Position numbers and translations under genes: made by a program. This document shows positions 17,142 to 24,395 of a stretch of 64,000 bases of DNA, piece after piece; position 1 is the first letter of the stretch, and every line of letters begins with the position of its first letter. Origin of the DNA: Candidatus Hydrogenedentota bacterium. Lineage in GTDB: Bacteria; Hydrogenedentota; Hydrogenedentia; Hydrogenedentales; JAGMZX01. The stretch is taken from the NCBI GenBank assembly GCA_029556545.1, contig JAKQEQ010000111.1:46913-110912 (forward strand), written 5' to 3'. The notes beneath the pieces are model-generated. The model did not search any database, had not been told where the DNA came from, and saw only the letters and a list, made by a program, of their open reading frames with translations.

Positions 17142-17816
17142 CTATCGCACGTTTATCGGAAACACGGCCTTCGCCGCGACCTGTTCGAAATATCGGTTTC
17201 GGTCCATCAGCACGAGACTCACCCGGACGGATTCCGGCGGCTCGGGCCGGCTCCAATGCCGGCTCCAGGCGCCCGCGCCGCCGTACTCGATGCACATCGA
17301 CAGCACGCGCACCCGGTCGTCCTGGATTATCGGCTGGCTCGCGCCCGCGGGTACGGCCGCGTCGAGCGCCCCGTAGACGCGCACGAGCCGCGGGCCGTCC
17401 GCGCCGCTGCGCGCGATCTTGTACATGACACGAAACCGCTCGATGACGCCGGTCGCGGGGTTGCGCCGCGCCGTCGGGAAAACGATCTGGTCGTCTTCAA
17501 GGCCCATCCGCCAGAACGGACTCGCCGGATCTTCCTCGACACGAACGGTCATCGCGCCCTCGACGCCGACGCCCGTTCGGCGCGGCGATACGAGTTGCCC
17601 GAAGTCCCGGCGCATCGCGTCGAAGCCCTGCTCCGCCGCCGCCAGCATCCGCGTGCGCAGATACTCGGTGCGCCAACGCCCGTCAATGCGGAAGAAGGCG
17701 ATCGAGCCCAACGTCGAGACCACGGCCAGCAGCGCGAGAACCGTCACCAACTCGATGAGGGAAAACCCGCCGACACGTGCGGCGCGGCCTTTCGAGCGTG
17801 GCGCGAATTGCTTCAT
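17142..17816 (-). CDS. GspJ-like prepilin-type pseudopilin
   Basis: The class III signal MKQFAPRSKGRAARVGG|FSLIELVTVLALLAVVSTLG has the peptidase site G|F, the +5 glutamate and a hydrophobic helix. The 224-residue length suits GspJ. The globular part (YLRTRMLAAAEQGFDAMRRDF, GRWRTEYLRTRM) is divergent. Its ATG overlaps the stop of the upstream gene by four bases (ATGA), so expression is coupled. It sits between the GspI-like and GspK-like genes, the standard I-J-K order, which supports the name. Confidence 0.8.
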   Translation of the reverse strand: MKQFAPRSKGRAARVGGFSLIELVTVLALLAVVSTLGSIAFFRIDGRWRTEYLRTRMLAAAEQGFDAMRRDFGQLVSPRRTGVGVEGAMTVRVEEDPASPFWRMGLEDDQIVFPTARRNPATGVIERFRVMYKIARSGADGPRLVRVYGALDAAVPAGASQPIIQDDRVRVLSMCIEYGGAGAWSRHWSRPEPPESVRVSLVLMDRNRYFEQVAAKAVFPINVR

Positions 17817-18331
17817 GACGCGCCCTCCACCCGAACCCGAGGAATCGCCGACGTCAACGACACGAGGCGTTCCCGGCCCGCGTCGGTCCATCCCACGACG
17901 ACCGTGACTTCGAGGTAGGGCGCGCCCGCCGCGGGTAGCCGCCCATAGGCGCGCCACGAGAATTGCCCGTATTCTCCGGATGTGCGCGACGCGGCCGCTT
18001 TCACGGCGGGCAAAGCGCTGGGCGGTTGCGGCGCGGCCCTGACGACGAGTGGCCGGATCTCAAACAATTCGAGATTGCCTGCGGCGGTCAGGGGCCAGGC
18101 GTACTGTTCGGGATGCCGCAGGACGGCGGCCAGTTGCTCCTCGGCAAGCGCCGCGGCGATGCGCTGGTGGCGACTGTTCGCGGAAAGGGCCAGGCTGCCG
18201 GTAAAAAGCGACGCCATCACGCCCGTGGCCACGGAAAGCACGGCCAGCGCCACGATCATCTCGAGCAACGTGAACCCGGAGCGTGAACCTGTCCGCCGTG
18301 ATCCTCTCGCGAACGTGCCGCGACGACCCAT
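17813..18331 (-). CDS. GspI-like prepilin-type pseudopilin
   Basis: First gene of the pseudopilin operon. A basic leader ends GSRSG|FTLLEMIVALAVLSVATGVM: peptidase site G|F, +5 glutamate and hydrophobic helix. The 172-residue product is somewhat longer than most GspI proteins. RHQRIAAALAEEQLAAVL matches the family's A-x-x-x-A-x-x-x-L helix. The ATG at 18331 has AAGGAG 6 nt upstream. Genes I, J, K and F follow in order; the products would build the tip complex of a type II secretion pseudopilus. Confidence 0.78.
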   Translation of the reverse strand: MGRRGTFARGSRRTGSRSGFTLLEMIVALAVLSVATGVMASLFTGSLALSANSRHQRIAAALAEEQLAAVLRHPEQYAWPLTAAGNLELFEIRPLVVRAAPQPPSALPAVKAAASRTSGEYGQFSWRAYGRLPAAGAPYLEVTVVVGWTDAGRERLVSLTSAIPRVRVEGAS

Positions 18332-18427
18332 GCTTCTCCTTCCTCGCGCGAAGACCCGCCCGCGGCAACCGAAACGGCCATACTCCACAACAGAACATCC
18401 GCAGCCGGGTGCTTCCTCCGTACGGTT

Positions 18428-18457
18428 ATCGTAGCCGCAGCTGGTCGATTATGTCAA
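18428..18457 (-). promoter_or_regulatory. sigma70-type promoter for the pseudopilin operon
   Basis: On the minus strand TTGACA (18457-18452), 18-bp spacer, TACGAT (18433-18428). It lies about 97 bp upstream of the GspI-like start. Confidence 0.55.
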
Positions 18458-18488
18458 TGCCCCGAACGCGACGGGAAACCGAAGGGTG

Positions 18489-18517
18489 TTGACATTTTCG
18501 GGCGCGCGCCATACGCT
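18489..18517 (+). promoter_or_regulatory. sigma70-type promoter for the NeuD-like gene
   Basis: TTGACA (18489-18494), 17-bp spacer, TACGCT (18512-18517). It is divergent from the pseudopilin promoter; the two -35 boxes are 31 bp apart. Repeat A (18533-18586) would lie in the transcript leader. Confidence 0.55.
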
Positions 18518-18532
18518 GGCGATCACGCGGCG

Positions 18533-18586
18533 CGTGGCATGGGCGTCCCGCCCATGAACAATCACGGGCAAGATGCCCGTGCCACG
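18533..18586. repeat. Dispersed palindromic repeat A, best full copy
   Basis: An outer stem CGTGGCA/TGCCACG encloses two hairpins: ATGGGCG-TCC-CGCCCAT and CACGGGCA-AGA-TGCCCGTG. The result is a three-way-junction fold, here in the leader of the NeuD-like gene. Partial copies are at 16151, 25613, 31193, 42366, 42690 and 42734. Confidence 0.75.
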
Positions 18587-18609
18587 AGCGGATTGCAGGA
18601 GATTACATC

Positions 18610-19269
18610 ATGCGGTTGTACGGCATTGTCGGCGCGGGCGGATTCGGCAGGGAGGTAATCCCCGTCGCACGGGAGATGCTCGCGTCTCTGCATAAAGCGG
18701 ACGACTTCGAGTTGGTTTTCGTCGTCGAGGGCGGCGAAACCGGCGTGATCAACGGGCACAGGGTCATGGCGGACCACGATTTCCTGGGCGCGGGCGAGGA
18801 AAAGTTCTTCAACATCGCCATCGCGGACTATAGGGCCCGCGAGCGAATCGCCGGAAGGTTCATCGAGGCCGGCGCGCGGCCCTTTTCGATCTTCGCGCGG
18901 AACTGCGTCCGCTTCGACGCGAACGAAATCGGCGAAGGCGCGATATTCTGTCCGTTTACGATGATCACGTCGAACGCCACGATAGGCCGCTTCTTTCACG
19001 CCAACCTCTACTCCTACGTCGCGCACGATTGCCGCATCGGCGACTTCGTCACTTTCGCGCCGAGCGTGCACTGCAACGGGCGCGTCGTCGTCGAGGACTA
19101 CGCCTACGTCGGCACGGGCGCGGTGATCCGGCAGGGCAGCGACGCGAAGCCGGTCGTCATCGGGCGCGGCGCGGTGGTGGGCATGGGGGCGGTAGTCACG
19201 AAGAGCGTCGAACCCTTCACCACCGTCGTGGGCAATCCCGCCCGACCCCTCGAAAAGAAGCAGGAATAG
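18610..19269 (+). CDS. NeuD/PglD-type sugar O- or N-acetyltransferase (left-handed beta-helix)
   Basis: Acetyl-CoA-dependent acyltransferase expected to modify a nucleotide sugar or sialic-acid-like sugar of a surface glycan. An N-terminal Rossmann-like part (MRLYGIVGAGGFGREVIP) is followed from about residue 90 by hexapeptide turns (IGEGAIFCPFTMITSNATIG, YVAHDCRIGDFVTFAPSV, YVGTGAVIRQG, VVIGRGAVVGMGAVV) and the closing VVGNPARPL. The probable catalytic histidine is in YVAHDC. The 219-residue length is normal. The ATG follows AGGAG by 7-8 nt. No partner glycan genes are adjacent; a glycosyltransferase 9 lies at 34671. Confidence 0.85.
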   Translation: MRLYGIVGAGGFGREVIPVAREMLASLHKADDFELVFVVEGGETGVINGHRVMADHDFLGAGEEKFFNIAIADYRARERIAGRFIEAGARPFSIFARNCVRFDANEIGEGAIFCPFTMITSNATIGRFFHANLYSYVAHDCRIGDFVTFAPSVHCNGRVVVEDYAYVGTGAVIRQGSDAKPVVIGRGAVVGMGAVVTKSVEPFTTVVGNPARPLEKKQE

Positions 19270-19301
19270 GGGTTCCATCCGACGCCGCGCGCCACCCCGT
19301 C

Positions 19302-19321
19302 ATTCCCGCGAAAGCGGGAAT
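19302..19321. repeat. ATTCCCGC/GCGGGAAT palindrome
   Basis: ATTCCCGC-GAAA-GCGGGAAT is a perfect 8-bp stem with a 4-nt loop, within the sequence GTCATTCCCGCGAAAGCGGG that is known as a dispersed intergenic repeat in many bacteria. It lies 33 bp after the NeuD-like stop and may also end that transcript. Confidence 0.6.
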
Positions 19322-19363
19322 CCAGCAATACGCGCGCGTCGCGCGAGGGGGCCGTACGGCGAC

Positions 19364-19392
19364 TTGACAACGCTTTAGCAATTCCTTATAAT
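19364..19392 (+). promoter_or_regulatory. Perfect-consensus sigma70 promoter for the DtxR-type regulator
   Basis: TTGACA (19364-19369), 17-bp spacer, TATAAT (19387-19392): every box base matches consensus. The start point is expected near 19399, inside the operator-like palindrome at 19394-19407. Confidence 0.85.
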
Positions 19393-19393
19393 T

Positions 19394-19407
19394 TTAGGCG
19401 TTCCTAA
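19394..19407. promoter_or_regulatory. Operator-like palindrome over the regulator's transcript start
   Basis: TTAGG-CGTT-CCTAA. The TTAGG/CCTAA arms resemble half sites of DtxR/IdeR/MntR boxes (consensus built on TTAGG..CCTAA). Lying on the transcription start of the regulator's own gene, it predicts metal-dependent autorepression. A near-identical site occurs at 20021. Confidence 0.65.
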
Positions 19408-19425
19408 TATGAAAGGGCGCCTGCG

Positions 19426-19974
19426 ATGGTGAAGCGGCTGTCCGCGAGCCTCGAAAACTACCTGCGCACGATCTTCGAGATCATCGGCGATCAGGAGGCG
19501 GTCCGCGCGAAAGACATCGCGGCGCGCATGGGCGTGCGCGGCGCGTCCGTTACCGGCGCGTTGCGCGCCCTGGCCAAGCGCGGCCTGATCAACTACGAGC
19601 CCTACGGCGTGATTACCTTGACGCCCGGCGGGCAGCGCGCGGGCAAGGAGTTGTCCCGGGCGCGGCACGCGCTGAGCGACTTCCTCGTGACCGTGCTCGC
19701 CGTGGACAGAGGCCGCGCGGAGGAGGCCGCCTGCAAGATGGAGCACGCGGTGTCGCCCGAGATCATGGGGCGGTTCCGGGAGTTCTTCGAGTTCATGAAC
19801 GCCTGTCCCTACGCGGGCGCGGCCTGGATAAAAGGTATAGGATTTCATTGTAAGAGCCACCAGGACGCGCGGGGTTGCGAACGATGTGTCAACCCCCGAT
19901 TCGAGGCGAAACGCCGCGCGATCGCCTCGAAACGCAAGGCCGCGACGCCCGCGGCGGCCAAGGCGGGCGCGTAG
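19426..19974 (+). CDS. DtxR/MntR-family metal-dependent transcriptional regulator
   Basis: DNA-binding repressor expected to sense Fe(II) or Mn(II). Residues 1-65 form the winged helix typical of the family (SASLENYLRTIFEIIGDQEA, VRAKDIAARMGVRGASVTGA, GLINYEPYGVITLTPGGQ). The dimerisation/metal-binding part follows (KMEHAVSPEIMGRFREFFEF; the E-H pair is a usual metal ligand motif), then cysteines in NACPYAG and FHCKSHQDARGCERC. The tail is basic and alanine-rich. At 182 residues it lacks an SH3 domain. The ATG follows GAAAGGG. The consensus promoter and operator-like site upstream support autoregulation. Confidence 0.88.
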   Translation: MVKRLSASLENYLRTIFEIIGDQEAVRAKDIAARMGVRGASVTGALRALAKRGLINYEPYGVITLTPGGQRAGKELSRARHALSDFLVTVLAVDRGRAEEAACKMEHAVSPEIMGRFREFFEFMNACPYAGAAWIKGIGFHCKSHQDARGCERCVNPRFEAKRRAIASKRKAATPAAAKAGA

Positions 19975-20020
19975 CGCGGCGAACCATGGATCTGAAACGG
20001 GATGCGGCATGGCCGCAATG

Positions 20021-20034
20021 TTAGGCGTGGCTAA
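20021..20034. promoter_or_regulatory. Second operator-like site, ahead of the small gene
   Basis: TTAGGCGTGGCTAA differs from the site at 19394-19407 in 2 of 14 positions, and both are followed by TA. It begins 46 bp after the regulator's stop codon, marking the next gene as a probable target. I see no good -35 box near it. Confidence 0.6.
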
Positions 20035-20090
20035 TAGTGCTAGCGTCGACTAATTCAGAGCGTTCGAGCGACGCCCCGCCCGAGGCGCGG

Positions 20091-20342
20091 GTGCTGACCG
20101 AGAGCCTGGCGGAACTCGAACGGGTCATCGCGCGGCACAGGCGCCTGCTCGAAGGCATGGCGGCGCCGGGCGCGCGCGCGGACGCGGGCTGCGCCGAGGC
20201 GGCGTGCCCCTGCCGCCGGGTGCTGCGCGACACGCTCGTCGAGTCCATCGCGGTGCTGGAGGAGACACGCAAGGCGTTCAAGTCGAAGCAATTGGCCGCG
20301 TTGCGGCGAAAGTTGATGAGGACGCTGGCGGAACACGTTTAG
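20091..20342 (+). CDS. Small helical cysteine-containing protein, predicted target of the DtxR-type regulator
   Basis: Not recognised. The product (83 residues from GTG 20091) is nearly all charged helix: SLAELERVIARHRRLLEGMA, then a cysteine patch C-A-E-A-A-C-P-C, then RRVLRDTLVESIAVLEETRK and basic helices. The three cysteines and several histidines and glutamates could bind metal, which fits control by a metal sensor; that is inference. GTG 20091 has GAGG 5 nt upstream. A GTG at 20037 is in frame but starts 2 bp after the operator-like site and would need a leaderless transcript. A strong terminator follows. Confidence 0.6.
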   Translation: MLTESLAELERVIARHRRLLEGMAAPGARADAGCAEAACPCRRVLRDTLVESIAVLEETRKAFKSKQLAALRRKLMRTLAEHV

Positions 20343-20397
20343 CGTCGCGGTTGCGGGGCGGGTCCTGCGGGCCGAAATGACAGGTTCGGAAAGCGAG

Positions 20398-20451
20398 GAC
20401 ACGACCGGTTTCGAAGTGGTGTGGAACTTCGAGGCGGTCGTGTCTTTTTTT
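20398..20451 (+). terminator. Rho-independent terminator after the DtxR-type unit
   Basis: GACACGACCG (20398-20407) and CGGTCGTGTC (20435-20444) form a perfect 10-bp stem, extended inside by TTCGAAGT/ACTTCGA, followed by seven T (20445-20451). It separates the regulator unit from the prepilin gene. Confidence 0.9.
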
Positions 20452-20501
20452 GTTGGAACGAAGACGAAAGAAGGGCCGAACAGGCGCAGAGGAGATGGCA
20501 C

Positions 20502-21407
20502 ATGCGGTCGAAGAAGAAGTATGCGGGGTTTACGTTGATCGAGTTGCTCGTGGTCATCGCGATCATCGGCATCCTGGCGGCAATTCTGTTGCCGGCGCTG
20601 GCGCGGGCGCGCGAGGCCGCCCGAAGGGCAAGCTGCCAGAACAACCTGAAGCAACTCGGGCTCGCACTCCAGATGTATTCGGACGAAGCGCCGGGCGAAC
20701 GGCTGCCGCCGCGCCGCGCGTTCAACTGCAACGGGACGCTATCGAGCACGATGATCTTCGACGGCGTCGCCATGATCCCCGAGTACCTTACGGACGCCAA
20801 TGTCGTCTGGTGCCCGTCGTGGGCCAAGCAGGCGACGCCGCTCGAACGCTATGACGGCGACGGCAACCAGAACGGCGTCATCGAGCCGTGTGAGGTGCGC
20901 AAGGAACCCTACGACTACACGGGCTGGCTGATCATGGACGACTTCAACGTCCTCGGCTTCGCGAAGATCAGTCAGGAAGGCACGGGCCCCGGCGGGCGCT
21001 GGGAGGAAGCCGAGTACATGGACACCCCGTGGGGCGAACTCGCCGCCGAAAACGCGCTTTCCCAAGGGCGCGCCAGCGACGAAGACTTCCGCGTGTCGCC
21101 CGCCCACGCCAAGACGCAAGCGGACGGCGGCGACACGATTTACCGGCTCCGGCGCGGGATCGAGCGGTTACTGATCACGGACATCAACAACCCCGCCGCG
21201 ACAAGCCAGGCCGCAAGCCGGGTTCCGGTCGTGTGGGACCACATCAGCACGCTCACGGGCGATTTCTCCCACGTGCCCGGCGGCGGTAACGTCTTGTACC
21301 TCGACGGGCACGTCGATTACCTGCGGTATCCCGCGGACCGCTTCCCGATGACGCCCGACAGCGCGCGCATCTTCGGCCGCTACGACCGCCCCTTCGACGG
21401 GTTCTGA
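20502..21407 (+). CDS. H-X9-DG (DUF1559-type) prepilin-like protein
   Basis: Prepilin-type leader [38 protein letters not shown] with the G|F cleavage site, +5 glutamate and the long hydrophobic helix. It continues [22 protein letters not shown], the standard link to the C-terminal head. The signature H-x9-D-G is present near the end ([13 protein letters not shown]). These pseudopilin-like proteins are greatly expanded in Planctomycetota, Hydrogenedentota and relatives and their role is unknown. The ATG at 20502 follows GAGGAG by 8 nt. It has no close partner genes and lies just after a terminator, so it should have its own promoter, which I could not place. Confidence 0.9.
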   Translation: MRSKKKYAGFTLIELLVVIAIIGILAAILLPALARAREAARRASCQNNLKQLGLALQMYSDEAPGERLPPRRAFNCNGTLSSTMIFDGVAMIPEYLTDANVVWCPSWAKQATPLERYDGDGNQNGVIEPCEVRKEPYDYTGWLIMDDFNVLGFAKISQEGTGPGGRWEEAEYMDTPWGELAAENALSQGRASDEDFRVSPAHAKTQADGGDTIYRLRRGIERLLITDINNPAATSQAASRVPVVWDHISTLTGDFSHVPGGGNVLYLDGHVDYLRYPADRFPMTPDSARIFGRYDRPFDGF

Positions 21408-21726
21408 AACGCGCCTCCGAACCCGCACGAAAGTGACGCGCGATACATTACACTGCCGAGTTGGTGTCTCCAGGAGATGCCAAGTGCCCTAACGCTCGAC
21501 TACGAAAGCGCACTTTGGCCTTCTCACCCCGTAGTAGACTTGATCCGACACCAGAACTTCGCCATACTGCGAGCACCCGGCACTCAGAACGGCGGAATGA
21601 CGGAATTGACGGCGTATTGAGCATTCTTGTCCGTACTGAGAACTGTCGGAGTAGACCAACTTGTTTTGAATTGCTTCTTGTTTGGTGATTCTGGGGAACC
21701 CCAAGTCAGACTGTGGAGGAATAGCC
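21408..21726. other. 319-bp intergenic region, lower GC
   Basis: No gene supported. The base composition turns more AT-rich towards the next gene (TTGTTTTGAATTGCTTCTTG around 21662), marking the left edge of the accessory stretch. I see no reliable promoter pair, repeat or tRNA-like end. Confidence 0.4.
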
Positions 21727-22860
21727 ATGCGGACCCTTAAGGAGAAGTTTACCGAGAAGCCCGTCGAGTTAACCTGCGCTCTGGCAATGGCGTTGGCCGG
21801 TATCGGCCTGACTCTACTGGAGGATTATTTCTTTTGGCAAGCTGTTGGGGGTGTGCTGGCTGCTCTTGGAGGAGTATTATCCTCATGGGCGGTAACTGCT
21901 ATCGATACTACCGCAAAGGCAAGAGCCATTCTAAGAGCAGAACTGCAAATGACAACTAGACATCTCGCGGACGTCGCGGGAAAAATTAGCCGCGCAATTC
22001 AAGAATCGCATGCTGAAAGTTTGGACCCCGCGAAGGCGTTAGACAGAATAGCGCAGTTTACCAGTACGATTTATAATGTAGTACATGATTTGCACCTTGT
22101 CAGCGGAAGTGAAGTGAATTTTCAGAATGTTCTAGACACGGTTAGTGTCTGTGAAGATGTCGCCGCCGCCGTGGAACGGAGATTGGCGGCCGAAGATGGA
22201 GACGTCGTGGATCCGCAGGAAATCGCCGAGATGGGCAAGGCGATATCGCTTCTTCGCATGGAACTGGCCTCCGCAAGGCGGTCAATTGCCAACCCTGAAG
22301 CCCCCAAGAGAAATGAGAAAGTCAGTTGCCCCAGCTGCAGCGCGTGGGCTGAAGTGGGCTTGGGGACAATGCCGGGCGATAGCGCCGTAGCGACATGTTC
22401 GCAATGTGGAGTTCGTTATCATATTCACAGACAGTCCAACGGCTTTGTATTCACAAAGCCGTGGGGGGGGGATCAAGTAACTCGCGTCGTAGCGCAATGT
22501 CAGAACTGCAAGGAAGACGTTCCTCTCAATTTCAAGAAGAACAGAGAAGAAGAAATGCGCTTGTGTATGCGCTGTGGCTATAAGCTTCTCATAAACGTCA
22601 ATGGAGACATCCTGCATTGTGAAAAGCGCGACATTCAGCGCGCAACGGCTTGGGAGAGAAGTGGCAGCAGGATATTCCTTGTGTGCCCTATCTGCAGCGG
22701 ACACGTGCCCGCCATCTGGTGGGATAACAAGAAATACAAGGGAGCGTGCAATACGGATGAAGTAGTAGTGGAGATTGATCGCTCTGAGGTTGATCTTGCT
22801 GAACAGTCTAAGGAAATCGTGAGTCTTGCCGCGGTTGGACATGAAGAGATTGATGTTTGA
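21727..22860 (+). CDS. Membrane-anchored protein with coiled coil and several zinc ribbons, unknown function
   Basis: Not recognised. The 377-residue protein has two N-terminal membrane helices (residues about 14-30 and 36-57), then a long soluble helical region to about 190. From 200 there is a cysteine-rich part: CPSC/CSQC (201-204, 224-227), CQNC/CMRC (258-261, 280-283), a lone C298 and CPIC (320-323) with C341. This looks like three to four treble-clef or ribbon modules without an enzyme motif. Codon use is clearly more AT-rich than in neighbours, suggesting horizontal transfer. The ATG follows GGAGGA by 6 nt. It stands alone in its orientation; nothing nearby predicts its role. Confidence 0.75.
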   Translation: MRTLKEKFTEKPVELTCALAMALAGIGLTLLEDYFFWQAVGGVLAALGGVLSSWAVTAIDTTAKARAILRAELQMTTRHLADVAGKISRAIQESHAESLDPAKALDRIAQFTSTIYNVVHDLHLVSGSEVNFQNVLDTVSVCEDVAAAVERRLAAEDGDVVDPQEIAEMGKAISLLRMELASARRSIANPEAPKRNEKVSCPSCSAWAEVGLGTMPGDSAVATCSQCGVRYHIHRQSNGFVFTKPWGGDQVTRVVAQCQNCKEDVPLNFKKNREEEMRLCMRCGYKLLINVNGDILHCEKRDIQRATAWERSGSRIFLVCPICSGHVPAIWWDNKKYKGACNTDEVVVEIDRSEVDLAEQSKEIVSLAAVGHEEIDV

Positions 22861-23214
22861 GTCACTCCCAGCCGGCAGAAGATGGCAACAAGGGGAAAGA
22901 TCGAGGAAGTCTCTTCGACAGGACGAAATTGCCACTGAGTGGGGCATCTGCACGAAACACATTCCGATATTGAATTAACGCGGGAAGACTGCGCATGAGG
23001 AGTCTTGGCATATTTCGTCCCCGTTGCGCCACTCGGCGGCACAGCATACGCGTGCGGTGCTTAGCATCGCGGGAGTACTTGACCCGGTCTTACACCATGT
23101 CGCTCTCCGGCGCGCTGAGGCGCGCGACGGGTCCCGCGCCGAGCACCGGGCGATGCGTGCCCCCGCCGGAGCGGCGTCACGAGGAGAAGCTGTGCTCGGG
23201 GATGAGTCAACGGG
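22861..23214. other. 354-bp intergenic region
   Basis: No convincing gene. GC rises back to the level of the surroundings between about 22980 and 23100. Short open frames on both strands lack ribosome sites and family resemblance. Confidence 0.4.
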
Positions 23215-24387
23215 TCAAAACAGACACGCCTGAAGGGGCCGGACCCGCCATACTTTCGGGGATCGGACCCGGGGCCGGATTTCGCCGCTTGCAATGATGA
23301 CCGGATCGTTTACCGAATCGATTCCCCAGCGGACCGCCGTCGTCGTCACGTGGTTGGCCGGCATCGGCCCCCCGCTGGTCCAGGTGTTGGTGACGGTATG
23401 GTACGCGAGCGCCTCTTTCGGGAAGCCGGGGTGGGCGTTCTTGAGGATGTCGGCCTGGTGAAACATGCTGCCGTCATCGCCGCCGAGGACCAAGACGTGG
23501 CTCCGCCCCACGGCGATGGCCGCGCCCGCCATGACGCAGCGGGGCGCGTCGGCGCGTCGCCGCCAGGGACCGTCCTCTCCTCCGGTTTCGCGATCAAATC
23601 GATCCGGCGCGCATTTGGCGGGCGTGAATTCGTAGACATCGGTGAGGAATTCGGTCTCGCCCGTCTCCCCCACGCGCCGGCCGCTGATGACGTACACGCA
23701 GTCATCGGATCCATTGTGCTGCGCGACCACGACCGCAAAGGCTCTGGGCGGCCCGGGCCACGGCGGCAGCCGCCGCCATCCGAATCCTTCCGCGCCGATG
23801 TCGGCGAGGTCGATCGTCCAGAAATGGGGCTCGGCGGTTTCGAGGTCAAGTCCCGTCGCGCCGCCCGCCACGTAGACCTTGTCGCCGACGGCGGCCGCGC
23901 CGGCATACGTGCATGGCGCGGGCAGGCTCGGCATGGGATGCCGATCGACTGTTTCGGTCTCCGCGTTCCATCGCAGCAGGAAGACGTCCGCGAAGACGCA
24001 GTCGGCGTCATTGCCGCCGATGCACAGCACGCCCCGGCGCGTCGAGACGGAAGCGCCATAGGCCACGGGCCGGTCGAGCTTCGCGCCCGGGACCCATCGA
24101 TACGACGGCGGGTCTGTCTTCGTATTCTTCAGCAGGACGTAGACATCGTCATGCCATGCCTTGGCCGTCTCCCAGACGGGTTCGGGAAAGTTCGCGCCGC
24201 CGGCCACGATAAGCGCGTCGCCGTCCACGCCGACAAAAGGCCCGGCGAGCCCGAGTTGGCGGTCCGCGCCGGGCGGGGGCGGCAATTCCGGGAGTTCCGC
24301 CCATTCGAGCAACGTCCCGGCGCCCGCGGCGTCGCCAAACGCGCCACAACACATGCCGAACACCGCCAGGTATGCCGCCAACCGCAT
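23215..24387 (-). CDS. Secreted cyclically permuted mutarotase (kelch beta-propeller, NanM-like)
   Basis: Six-bladed kelch propeller of the N-acetylneuraminate mutarotase type, interconverting sugar anomers. A signal peptide (MRLAAYLAVFGMCCGAFGDAAGA) directs it to the periplasm. Kelch blades are visible: LIVAGGANFPEPVWE, VLCIGGNDADCVFADV, VYVAGGATGLDLE, VYVISGRRVGE, HVLVLGGDDGS. The family-specific ending is IIASGEIRPRVRSPKVWRV. Length 390. The ATG at 24387 lies 8 nt after the upstream glycoside hydrolase stop, so the two are one operon. Together they suggest scavenging of a sugar released outside the cytoplasm. No symporter or lyase of a sialate pathway is next to it. Confidence 0.82.
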   Translation of the reverse strand: MRLAAYLAVFGMCCGAFGDAAGAGTLLEWAELPELPPPPGADRQLGLAGPFVGVDGDALIVAGGANFPEPVWETAKAWHDDVYVLLKNTKTDPPSYRWVPGAKLDRPVAYGASVSTRRGVLCIGGNDADCVFADVFLLRWNAETETVDRHPMPSLPAPCTYAGAAAVGDKVYVAGGATGLDLETAEPHFWTIDLADIGAEGFGWRRLPPWPGPPRAFAVVVAQHNGSDDCVYVISGRRVGETGETEFLTDVYEFTPAKCAPDRFDRETGGEDGPWRRRADAPRCVMAGAAIAVGRSHVLVLGGDDGSMFHQADILKNAHPGFPKEALAYHTVTNTWTSGGPMPANHVTTTAVRWGIDSVNDPVIIASGEIRPRVRSPKVWRVRPLQACLF

Positions 24388-24395
24388 AGACGCCG

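Noticed and set aside
20037-20090. GTG 20037 as start of the small regulated gene
   Set aside because: It begins 2 bp after the operator-like site, leaving no room for a transcript leader; GTG 20091 has a ribosome site. Kept only as an alternative.
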